Positions 9,299 to 19,564 of a stretch of 28,419 nt of DNA are shown here, one piece after another. The position numbers and the translations under genes were made by a program. The stretch comes from Pinguiococcus pyrenoidosus. Taxonomy: Eukaryota; Sar; Pinguiophyceae; Pinguiochrysidales; Pinguiochrysidaceae. The stretch lies in contig JAAMXY010000502.1 in NCBI GenBank assembly GCA_019677205.1, forward strand, positions 7,626 to 36,044, given 5' to 3'. Numbering within the stretch: the stretch's first letter is position 1; the number at the start of each line of letters is the position of its first letter. The notes below the pieces were generated by a model. It was not told the DNA's origin. It did no database searches and saw only the letters and a program-made list of their open reading frames with translations.

Positions 9299-9677
9299 GC
9301 GTAGACTTCTGGAGGGGCAGGTAGATCTACCAAGAAACGCAGCAAGCAATTGGGTACCATGCTTCTTCCTCGCGGCACCCAAGCTGCACTGCGAATCGAC
9401 GCAAACCTCGCCTCGCCCGAAAATCCCCCCCGAGCGTGACAGAAGGACATCCCGACGCTTCACTGGAACTTCTGAAACCTCCGGAATCACGGTAACAGAA
9501 TTTCCCCTCCTCCTCCTCCTCCTCCAGAAATTCGCTTACTCCAGGGGTTTAACGCGCTCTTCTGATAGTTCTCGACTTTGAAAAGTTCCCGAAGGCTCAG
9601 AAGCTCTGCTGATTCAGACCGCAGGCGTTTCGCGCCGAAAGCGCGCGTGGACCATCTGCTCTCTGACCGCCGCCACC
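9299..9677 (+). other. Gap between SDR and lipoyl synthase genes
   Basis: These 379 bp hold the SDR 3' UTR and the lipoyl synthase promoter/5' UTR. The only feature is a short CCT triplet run near 9505-9526. The last bases before the next start, GCCGCCACC, match the strong Kozak consensus. Confidence 0.55.
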
Positions 9678-10815
9678 ATGCAGGCGAGCCACCAGTTGCT
9701 CAGGAGGGCAGGTGCGCGGGTACCGCCCGCGCGGATGCTTAGTGGCCGTCTAGAGCAGCTGCGTAAGACTTTGGCGGAGGAGGATTCCGTGCTGAAAAAC
9801 GCCGAAATCTCGGTACAACCCGCGCCAAAGCTCGCTTCCTTCCCTTCCTTACCTGACGCCAAGCTCCCGCTAGGCTCCCAGGAGACGCAGGAGACAGCCC
9901 AAGCCGGCATGGCTCAAGGCGGCGCCAGCAGAAGGCGAGAACTACCAGCGCCTACGAGACACCGTGCGAGGTCTGGGCCTGGCCACGGTGTGTGAAGAGG
10001 CGCGGTGCCCGAACATCGGCGAGTGCTGGGGAGGCGGCGAGGATGGCGTCGCCACGGCCACCATCATGGTCATGGGAGACACGTGCACGCGCGGTTGTCG
10101 CTTCTGCTCGGTTAAGACCTCCCGAGCGCCGCCGCCGCTGGACGCCGGGGAGCCTCGCAAGGTGGGCGAGGCGGTGGCCAAGTGGGGCCTGGACTACGTG
10201 GTGCTCACCACTGTCGACCGAGATGAGCTCAGCGACCAGGGAGCCAACCATGTGGCGGAGTGTATCCGCCAGATCAAGCTCCGCGACCCGGACATGCTGG
10301 TGGAAGCGCTGGTGGGCGACTTTCGAGGAGACGAGGAGCTGGTCGCTTGCGTGGCGAACTCAGGCTTGGACGTGTACGCACACAACGTGGAGACGGTGGC
10401 CCGCCTCCAGCCGCGCGTGCGCGATCATCGGGCGGGGTACGAGCAGAGCCTGCGTGTCCTGGAGCACGCCAAGAGCGTGGCGCTGCGCCAAGACAAGCCG
10501 TTGCTCACCAAGTCCAGCATCATGCTTGGGCTCGGGGAGGCCGACGAGGAGGTGTTGCAGACCCTGCGGGACCTACGAGAAGCCGGCGTCGATGCCGTGA
10601 CGCTCGGCCAGTACCTGCAGCCCACCAAGAGGCACCTGAAGGTGCAGGAGTTCGTCACACCGGAGAAGTTCGACAGCTGGAGAGTCGAGGCCGAGAACCT
10701 TGGCTTCAAGTACGCTGCCTCCGGGCCGCTAGTTCGCAGTAGCTACAAGGCCGGAGAGTTTTACATGCGGGCGTTGGTCAAGAACCAAAGAGAGGAGCTC
10801 GCCGATCATGCGTAG
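9678..10815 (+). CDS. LIAS: Lipoyl synthase, mitochondrial type
   Basis: Radical-SAM enzyme that inserts two sulfurs into octanoyl groups on lipoyl domains of pyruvate and 2-oxoglutarate dehydrogenases and the glycine cleavage system. Exons 9678-9812 and 9874-10815 give 358 aa. Both iron-sulfur motifs are intact: [12 protein letters not shown] (Cys 85, 90, 96, auxiliary cluster) and CTRGCRFC (Cys 116, 120, 123, SAM cluster). The C-terminal RSSYKAGEF signature, whose Ser ligates the auxiliary cluster, is also present. The pre-cluster KPAWLK is family-typical. The first 25 residues are Arg-rich with no acid, a mitochondrial leader. The downstream frame carries a TAG at 9871-9873, which forces the intron (9813-9873, 61 nt); an acceptor at 9897 would also keep frame and remove eight residues. 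The start has a near-perfect Kozak context. It ends 60 bp from the stop of the convergent LRR-WW gene. Confidence 0.96.
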
Positions 10816-10875
10816 GCCCTGAAAGGGCCGCCACCGGAAGAACAGAAGAAGACAACGAAGTCAAGGCTTGAAACT

Positions 10876-13800
10876 CTAGTCATCTCCGCTGGCACTTGCT
10901 GCGTCCACGTCGCTATCAGTCTCGTCCTCGACGGTTTCGATGTCGCTGTCATTGACGCCCTCAGGTCTTGTCCAGGTGGTTTGCCCCGTCTCGCTGTTGT
11001 GGAAGTAGTACTGCTCGTAGTCCTCGTCGTAGAACCGTTGCCACACTCGTGGGGCATCGCGAGCCGTCCTGCCTTCATCGTCGCTTTTGCTTTTCCTTTT
11101 GCTTTTCCTTTTGCTTGTGCGTTTCCTTTTGCTTTCATCGTCGCTGTCGTTCTCGCTTTCACCTTCGCTTCTACTTATGCTATCACGATCACTTTCATAT
11201 TCGCTTTGACTTTGACTTTGACTTTCACTCTCACTTCCACTTCCACTTCCACTTTGACTTTCACCTTCACTTCCACTGTCACTTTCGTTTATGCTCTCGC
11301 TTTCTTGCTCGCTCGCATTCGACAGCTGCTCCTCTTCGCTGGCACTGATGGAGTCCGATTCCGATGCGACGCTGATCGCCTTTGGCTCCTGCATGCCATC
11401 GGCTTCGTCCTCAGCTTCTTTCTTCTTCCGGACAGCTACTACCTCGTCTGAGGACGTGTCCGACAGCTCTGCTACGAAGGCTGCCCCTTCTTCGATGTCA
11501 CTATCTCGATCTGCTGCGGAGCTTGTCAACGATGCCGTGGCTTCCTTGGCGCTGACACCTTGATTGCCGTCGCTCGCCTCGATGCTGCTCCGAGGGCTAG
11601 GACCTTTACCGTTGCGTTGGTCACCACGTTTGTCCTTCCCAGCCGCTCCTTTCTCGCTTTCGCTGCCCGTCCCGTCGCCGCCTTCAGAAGCGGACGCGAC
11701 GCTTGCGCTTTGCTGAAACTCATCTTCAGAACTTCGCTCACCCAACTCCTGATCTGATCTCTTCCGCGCGGGGCTGCAATCCTCCGCCTCTGCCTTGGGC
11801 ATGGTGCCACGAATTTGATACTGCTGGTCTTGCGCAACAAGTGTCCCCGAGGACGGACTGGGAGCAGCAAGGGTGATTCCAAGTCCTAGCTTCGGTCGCT
11901 TCTCGTCTGTAGGTTGTAGACTGTCTAGGGCATTCCCCACGGCGTCCTCGCCACGCTTGGCAAGCGTGTATCCACTCTCTCCACTTTCTTCTTCGTCTGC
12001 TGCAACGCCATCTTGATCGCCACTTTCAGAATCCCCCGAGTCAGCACCTTCAGGACCGCCCGCTGCTTCTGCGCTGGTACGCGCTTTGTCATCGTCAATC
12101 TTTCTTTCCTCCTCCAGCTTGGCAGTGCGCTGCTCCTGGACGCTGGCGTCCGAAGTGGCGGAGTCTTCGGCACGGGCAAGCGTTGCCGCTGGGTTGACCG
12201 TCGACGAAGCCGCCGACGACTTTCGCCGTCGCTCGAGGCGCTCTCGGAATCTCCGGAGTCGATTGCTGTTGCTGCTTTCTTCCTCGACGCCATCGTTGTT
12301 CCCCTCGTAGGTATTCTCCGCAGCGCTCGTGTCTGTCATGCTACCAGTGCCGTCACTCTGATCGTCGTTCGTGACAAGCGATTTGGATCTCTCAGTCTCC
12401 TCAAACTTCCCACCGCTGCTTTTCTGCGCATCCGCCGCGCTGACCGCCGTTCCCAACAGGACATCGGCGACGCTACCAGGACTGCTGTCCTTCTCTTTCA
12501 AAGTGTCTTTCCCAAGCGTCTCTGGCGTCGCAGGCGACTTGAAAGGCAACAGAGCGAAGCTTGAAAGTGGCGGTAACGCCTTGCCCGACATCGACGTCTC
12601 TGGGGATTCTCCACGTAGCCGTCGCTCCGCTATTTCAAGGATCGCATCGCGTAGCTGCTGAACCTCGAGCTGCAGCTGTTGAATCTCGTGCTGCCTTGCA
12701 CCGCCACCTTCCTGGAGCTCCTCTGCCACCTCTGCGCTCAAGGCCGGGCTGGAGCCGCCCAGAAGCGCCAGCGTATCAAGCACGTCGTTCTCGCCGCCGC
12801 CGCCGGACATCAGGAGTCTCAGGGCGTCCACCAGCGTCTCTTTCTCCATCTGTAGCTCCAGCACAACTTGGGGCCTCGACGCGTCGCCAAACGCCTTCAG
12901 CGCCGGCTGACCTAGAGGTCGCAGCGGTGGCGCTGTGGCTTGTCGCCAACTTTGCACACCGGCGTCCTCAGGGCGTAAGCGGTGGCCGAAGACCACGGGC
13001 ACTCCCGCGGAAGCGCTTTGATGACGCTGACGTCGCTGGTGCCGAGGCGTCGCCAGCTGCCTCATCCTGCGCTGTTGCTGCGAGAACGTCGGCGTCAATG
13101 GTCGCTCCTTCGATCTTTGTCGCAACGCGGCTTTCCGTCCCGCCAGCGCCTGACGCCAGCGGCTGCGTCGAGCGTCTCGCTCGCGCTGCTCTCTGGCGCT
13201 GAGCCTGGGCGCCTGTGGGGCTGCTTCCGATGCCACCGGCGCACCGCGACGCCGGAGGACCTGCTGGTCCAGGCGCTGCAGCTGCGGCAGGAGACTCCTG
13301 ATGACCGGCTTGAACGCCGCCGTGGCGGCGAGAGGGTTGCCGCGCAGCTGCAGCTCGTCCAGCTGCTGGTTGAAGGACAGCAGGCGCACGTCGGCGGCAG
13401 TGCTGAGCAAGTTGCCTTCCAGGTCCAAGTGGCGTAGCTTGCCGAGTTGCTCTAAGCCGCCTACGCGGCGGATCAAGTTGTGTGCGACACTCAGGGTCTC
13501 CAGAGCGCCGCAGCGGTCCAGACCGCGCAAGCGCACCAAGCGGTTGTGGCTCAGGTCCAGGCGGCGCAGGGTGGACGGCAGCATCTGGCCTGTGTCGCAC
13601 AGATGGCGCAGGAGGTTGTGGCTGGCGTCCAGCTGCTCCAGGGACACCAGCGACGCCATCAATTCCAGATCCAGCGCCGCGATCTGGTTGAAGCTCACGT
13701 TGAGGACGACGAGGTACTCTCTGAGGGACGCGTCCACCTGATGACAAAGAAGAGAAGCGATGGCGTAAGCATGCGCTGTGACATGAGCTACAAGGTGTAA

Positions 13801-15454
13801 GGATGGTGCCAAGAGAAACGAGAGAAGGCGAGGCTGGTGTCGACGAAGGCAAAAGCGAAATGCCGCTTACCCAGTCCGGCGGCGTCATGGAGGTCAAGCC
13901 GCCTTTGCTGCCACTCAGCGTCAGGGTGGCCTCGTCCCACTTCCAGGTGTCCTCGGTCTCGTTGGGCCGCAGGAGAAGCAGCTCGGCGTCGTCCAGGTCG
14001 TCATGGGTGTCCACATCGGGTCGCTCGATCGTCGCCAGCGGCGACATGAGCGTCTTGCGCTGCACCGTGTCCTGGATCGACAGGTCCGCCGTCGGCAGGT
14101 CCGCCGCAGTCGGCGTCTCGAACTCTCGCAAGCTTGGCTGTGGTTGGAGCGGTGGCGTCAGCAAGGCGGTCGGGTGGCGTTGGAACAGCGGCCGCGGCGT
14201 CGATGGCGCCGCTGGGGATGGTGGTGGCTCAGCGTCGTCCTTGGGAGGGGACGGTCGCTCGGGACTCAAGCGGCGCGTCACGCGCTCCCAGTCCACTTCG
14301 ACGCTGATGTGCGAGTCTCTGGTACCTCGGTCGGCGTCGGCGGCGGCTCTGCTACCTCTGCGCTTCTTGCGCTTCTTGCGGCCACGAGTGCGGCCTGGGC
14401 GTTTTTTGGCCCCGCTGCTTTTGCCGCTGCTGTCGTTGTTGTTTTTCATGCTGCTTCCAGACGTTCGCGCGGTTGTCGCGGGAACCAGGTGAGGACTCTG
14501 CGGGTCATCCCCGACGTCGCCGTCGGACTTGGACTCGCCGGCGCCACTGGCGTCCTCGTCGTCGCTCTCGTCTGCTTCATCCGACGCGGTGGCCTTGGAT
14601 TGCGTGGCCTCCGCGTCCGGCCCGAAACGATCGAGGTCCTCTTGCTGAAGCCGCGGCAGCAGCCGCATCCCCTCCAGCACGTCAAGCATCGCCGCTTCGA
14701 AGCCGCCGTAGGAGAGCTCGGAACCCTGGGCATGCCGCATGAAGAGCACGTCCAGCTCCTGCTCGCTGGGCCCAAACTTGCCCACCACGTCGCGCGTCGC
14801 CTTGGAGAAGTCGGCGCGCTCCAGCGAGCTTCTGGACGATGGGCCGGAGAAGCTGAAGGCGTGCGCGACGTTGAGGCGGCGATCCAGGTACGTCTGGACC
14901 TCCATGAGATGCTGCAGCTGCGCCAGCAGGTGGACACCTTCGCTCTGCGACGCCAGAGGGTTCTGGCGCAGCTTCACCTGGAAGAGACAGCTGGTCGACT
15001 TGTGCTGCGCCAGCAGCTCGCCAGGCGCCTCGGCCCTGGCGAGAGACTTGAGCAGCTTGGACACGTCGGTCATCTGCTGTCTCAGCAGCGCCAGGAGCGG
15101 CTGAGCACCCTCCGAGCTGATGCGGTTCCGGGACAGGTCCAGCTTGCTCAGCACCGGCGCGTGGCCCAGCGTCTCGCAAAGCATGTCCACGTCCGCGTCC
15201 TGCAGCTGCTTGTCGCTCAGCACCAGCTTGTGAAGCTTCCGAGAGCCCGCCTTCCGTCGCAGGTTCGCCTGGATGCTCTTGTCGATCTCCTCCTGTACGC
15301 GGTGGCTCATGGTCGGCCGCAATTCTCCTCGCCGTCGGCGCTCCTCGGCGAGGTTGCGAAACACCGCGGAGAAGCGCTGCATGTCGCGTGCCGACGCCTC
15401 GCGCGAGGCGGGACGCTGCCGCCTCGAGAAGCGGTTGGAAAGCAGCGCCAGCAT
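10876..15454 (-). CDS. Large LRR / WW-domain protein, 1481 aa
   Basis: Exons 15454-13871 and 13737-10876 (intron 13738-13870, GTAAGC to TCATCAG). Start chosen at the first ATG (MLALLSNRFS). In order: basic coiled-coil head (about 20-70); RI-type leucine-rich segment (74-185, SKLDLSRNRISSEG); an EF-hand-like stretch (about 228-260); basic tract GRKKRKKRRGS, a likely nuclear signal; Pro-rich linker; and a block of SDS22-type LRRs right after the splice junction (about 529-693, e.g. LRRLDLSHNRLVRLRGL). Then come basic helices, a long Ser/Glu/Asp-rich disordered region with SESES runs, a second basic SKRKSKRKSK cluster, and a WW domain (about 1426-1455, two Trp, YYFHNSETGQTTW), ending in an acidic tail. 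WW domains bind Pro-rich or phospho-Ser/Pro ligands; LRRs bind proteins. A nuclear scaffold with RNA-processing or chromatin links is plausible, but no ortholog is recognised. Confidence 0.85.
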
Positions 15455-16397
15455 CCTCGCAATGGCAGGGGCAGCAGACTGGGCAACGCCGCAGAGAGAA
15501 AGGGGGGCCAAGAGCTGCTCGCAGGGGCCGGACTACTCAACACTTGCGCGGGGGAGAGAGGCGCGCTTCGGAGTACTTGCAGACTGCCAAAGGATCTGCA
15601 GCAGCAGTTTTGCCAGCAGAAGGCGAGGATGAAGGAACGGCAAAGCCGAAGCGGAGAGGGTGCAAGAGAGGAAGCAGAGGGGGGGGTGCAAGGAAGGCAC
15701 CGAGAGAGCAGCAGACGGACATCATGTGCCATCAAGCCTGGCACCGCGCCGGTGGATTAGTTCAGAGTTGGTGACCACGGCCACTGGGCATCAACGTGGA
15801 GGCCCCCGCATGCCTTTGGCTTCGGCTTCTGGATGCTCCGGCCTTGCGGAACAACTCCAACAACGTCGCTTTCGCCCGGACTTTGCAAGTCGGAATTCCG
15901 GACCATGCACGCAGAGCCCAAATTTGTGACGGGTGGACAAGATGCTTCTGGAAGCTTTGGATACGTGTGGTAGCAATCTTAAAGATTTAGAATATTTGAA
16001 AATATGTTTCTGTTTGATAAATCGGGTAACTTTTAGGAACATGGAGAACTTGAAGAACTTAACATAATTTGTATTGAAAAGCAACCAATCAATGTGAGCA
16101 TGCTGGCCAGATCCGACGGCTCGGCGAGCAGCAGACCCCCGTTTCAAAGCTCATATACCTCTGGATTTTCTCCAAACATTCCAGAGAGTTCGCGCAACAG
16201 TCCCGGCAACTTCAACATCCTATTCTCGTATGACAGACGTCCAGCTACGTTCCCAAAAACCAAATATACCAATTTCAAAACACACATGTCGCAAGATCCA
16301 TTTCCCGCGCTTTGCGGCTGATCCGAGGCCCTCCGGTCCACCGATCACCGTGCGCGCCCTGTGCCTGCTGCTCGCGCTCCTCCCGACGAGCTCCACC
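15455..16397. other. Divergent intergenic region, LRR-WW / IDH
   Basis: This 943-bp gap lies between outward-facing starts. Near the LRR-WW gene it is purine-rich on the plus strand (15640-15720), so it is pyrimidine-rich in that gene's 5' UTR. At 15970-16090 composition switches to an AT-rich island unlike the surrounding GC-rich DNA, a likely promoter or nucleosome-free zone. No coding exon is supported. Confidence 0.6.
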
Positions 16398-16759
16398 ATG
16401 CTGCGGCACGCTTGGAGAGCTCTGCTGCGCCGCACCGGCTTGTCGCTGCGCGGTCTGAGCAGTGGCGCGGAGATGATCTATACGGAGACCGATGAGGCGC
16501 CCATGTTGGCCACGTACAGTCTGCTGCCGGTGCTGCAATGCTTCTCCAACATGAAAGGTGCGCATTTGGCAGCGTTGGCGGAGCGTTTGCGAACGCAAAG
16601 CTTCGCTGTCGAGCGAAAGATATAACTCAAAGAGGCCCAAAAACCCGCACAGGAATCCAGTTCACCACTTCGGACATCTCGCTTTCCGGACGCGTTCTTG
16701 CGCAGTTTCCGGAGAAAGTGCCCAAGGAGCTGCGGATCGACGACGAGCTGAGCAAGCTT

Positions 16760-16798
<39 letters not shown>

Positions 16799-19048
16799 CT
16801 GCCCAACATCAGCGCTAGTATCCCGCAGCTCGACGACTGCATCTCGGAGCTGCGCAACAAGGGCTACGACGTCCCGCTCTACCCCGTGAGCCCGTCGACG
16901 CCCGAGGAGGAGGAGATCCGCGCCAGGTACCAGAAAGTGCTGGGCTCCGCGGTGAACCCCGTGCTGCGCGAAGGCAACTCGGACCGCCGGGTGGCGCCGC
17001 CGGTCAAGGCGTATGCGCAGAAGAACCCGCACATGATGGCGGCGTGGAGCAAGGCCAGTCGCACGCACGTGGCGCATATGACGCAGGGTGACTTCTTCGC
17101 CAACGAGCAGAGCACGATCATGTCCCAGGACACGTCCGTGCGCATCGAGCTCACCGGCAGCAACGGCGCCGTCACCGTCCTGAAGGACAACCTGGGCCTG
17201 CTGGCGGGAGAGGTGATCGACGCCACGTTCCTCAGCGTTCGCGAGCTGCAGAGCTTCTACGAGGCGGAGATCACCGACGCCAAGGAGAACGAGATGCTGC
17301 TGTCGCTGCACCTCAAGGCGACGATGATGAAAGTGAGCGATCCCATCATGTTTGGCCACTGCGTCAAGGTCTTCTACCGGGACGCCTTCGAGAAGCACGC
17401 GCAGCTGCTCGACGACATCGGCGCGAACCCGAACAACGGCATCGCCTCCGTCTTCAGCACCATCCGCGAGAAGGTGGTTGCGCCGCGCGCGACCGAGATC
17501 CTCGCCGACTTCGAAGCCTGCTACGACTCGCGGCCCTGGCTCGCCATGGTCAACTCCGACAAGGGAATCACCAACCTGCACGTGCCCTCCGACATCATCA
17601 TCGACGCCAGCATGCCCGTCGTCGTCCGTGACGGCGGCCACATGTGGAACAAGGATGACATGCTCGAGCAGGTCAAGTGCATCATCCCCGATCGCTGCTA
17701 CGCCACCATGTACCAGGCCGTCTTCAGCTACTGCAAGGAGAACGGCCAGTTCGACGTCTCGACCATGGGCAACGTGAGCAACGTCGGCCTCATGGCCAAG
17801 AAGGCCGAAGAGTACGGATCCCACGACAAGACCTTCGAGGTGCCCGAGGCAGGCGTGATGCGCGTGGTCGACGAGAGCACCGGCGAGGTGTACTTTGAGC
17901 ACACCGTCGAGCAGGGCGACATCTGGCGCATGTGCCAGACGAAGGACGCGGCCATCCGCGACTGGGTCCGGCTCGCCGTCTCCCGCGCCCGCGCCACGGG
18001 CGACAAGGCCATCTTCTGGCTCGACCAGAAGCGCGCCCACGACAACTCCCTCATCGGCCTCGTCGAGGAGTACCTCAAGGACCACGACACGGACGGCCTC
18101 GACATCTCCATCATGCGGCCCGTGGATGCCGTCCGCACCAGCATGGAGCGATGCACGAACTCGGAGAACACCATCAGCGTCACGGGCAACGTCCTCCGCG
18201 ACTACCTCACGGATCTCTTCCCCATCCTGGAGCTCGGCACCAGCGCCAAGATGCTCAGCGTCGTGCCGCTTCTTGCCGGAGGAGGCCTCTTCGAGACCGG
18301 CGCCGGTGGCTCCGCGCCCAAGCACGTGCAGCAGTTTGTTGCCGAAGGTGCGATGCAAAGCGCTGCACACCTCGTTCCCCCATCCCCTGCTCGTCGTCCG
18401 TCTGATCGCTCGGATGCATATCTTCAGGTCACCTGCGATGGGATTCCCTTGGGGAGTACCTGGCGACGGCCGCCGCGTTCGAGCATCTGGCGTCGACGTC
18501 GGCCGATGCGGACATCCAGGAGTCTGCGGCGAGCCTCGGTGAGGGCCTCAACGAGGCTGTGGGACGCATGCTGGAGCGCAGCAAGAGTCCTCGGCGCCGT
18601 GTCAACGAGCTGGACAACAGGTGCGTTCATGTGTTCGCGGCAGACCGACGTTTCGCGGTGGGGGAGAGTCCGGCCGAAGTCGCTAACATCGCTCCAATCG
18701 CCTCAATCGCTCCAATTGCCTCAATCGCTCCAATCGCTCCAATCGCTCCAATCGCTTGAATGCTTTAGAGCCAGCACGTTCTACCTCGCTTTGTACTGGG
18801 CGGAGATGATGGCTGCGAAGGACGATGCCTACACCGCGCTGGCCGCAGATCTTCGTGACAACCGATCCAAGATTGTTGACGAGCTGAAGCACTCGCAGGG
18901 CGAGTCGGTGGACATCGGCGGCTACTACAAGGTCGATCCCGCCAAGGCGTCGCGGGCCATGCGGCCGTCCCCGACCTTCAACGCCATCATCGACAAGTAC
19001 CTCGGAGGCGACGTGACCGCGACGCCGGAGCTGAAGAATGCAGCATAG
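16398..19048 (+). CDS. Monomeric-type NADP-isocitrate dehydrogenase, mitochondrial
   Basis: Oxidative decarboxylation of isocitrate to 2-oxoglutarate with NADP, by the large single-subunit (bacterial Icd-II, Azotobacter-type) enzyme, unrelated in size to the usual dimeric mitochondrial IDH. Exons 16398-16557, 16653-18347, 18428-18620 and 18769-19048 give 775 aa, against about 740 in bacteria. Each junction restores family sequence ([39 protein letters not shown]). Intact hallmarks include [99 protein letters not shown] and [20 protein letters not shown]. Residues 1-24 ([14 protein letters not shown]...) are Arg-rich without acids, a predicted mitochondrial leader absent from bacterial forms. 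The introns and the leader show a settled nuclear gene. A bacterial or ancient-transfer origin is an inference. Confidence 0.96.
18688..18757 (+). repeat. 9-bp minisatellite inside IDH intron 3
   Basis: About 7.7 copies of a 9-bp unit (ATCGCTCCA with variants such as ATCGCCTCA) fill the 3' half of intron 18621-18768, directly before the TTTAG acceptor. The unit lacks stops in some frames, so an unspliced transcript would stay open. Confidence 0.9.
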
Positions 19049-19564
19049 GTCAGCTGCGAAGGCTCCGGCAAGGAATGAAATGAGGATTCACTCAGGAAGC
19101 AGGGAGGCGACGAGCGTATGATGGCAAACGATCCTCAAGCGCCTTCCGCCTGCAAGGAGGATGTGCGTTGTCGATGAAGCACCGATTGGTTGCATCCAGC
19201 CTTGTGCTTCCCACCCATGCCTTGTTTCCATTCGGCAAGTCGTGGAGTGGCAGCATCGCTAATCTCCGCACATCTGGTGGTGCTTGCCATCAACCCCTCT
19301 TCCGTGTCTGACGACACTCCAGCTCTCAATCCCTTTCGGGGCGTGTTCTGGCGACGCTCCAGACCTCCCACTCACACAAAGACGAACTTCCAAGTCGGTG
19401 GCCAAGTGACCTCAGCGGCATCTTCCTGGGCAGCGAAGCAAGACCCCGCTGCAAGCGACAAGCCAGGCATTCGCAAGGGATCAGCGATCGGACTCTGTGA
19501 CAGCCGGAAATCGCGGGGAAGAGCTTAAGGGCTCTCGACGCCTTGTTCTTGGCAGTGCCTGCCC
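19049..19564 (+). other. Gap between IDH and NUFIP1-like genes
   Basis: These 516 bp hold the IDH 3' UTR and the promoter/5' UTR of the next gene. I see no repeat, RNA gene or exon with recognisable content. Confidence 0.5.

Noticed and set aside
12968-13866. Continuation of the LRR-WW first exon through the intron (long read-through frame)
   Set aside because: After the GTAAGC at 13870 the frame turns into Pro/Gln/Arg-rich sequence, while the alternative frame after the TCATCAG acceptor carries clear LRRs.
14003-15760. 585-codon plus-strand open frame opposite the LRR-WW gene
   Set aside because: Shadow of the LRR coding strand; Leu/Arg/His-rich without domains, and the real strand shows LRR consensus.
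16478-18370. 630-codon minus-strand open frame opposite IDH
   Set aside because: The plus strand encodes unmistakable monomeric IDH; the antisense frame is rich in His, Val, Asp and Gly and has no motif.
18348-18427. Unspliced continuation of IDH exon 2
   Set aside because: It loses the conserved LRWDSLGEY block, which is restored by splicing at 18347/18428.
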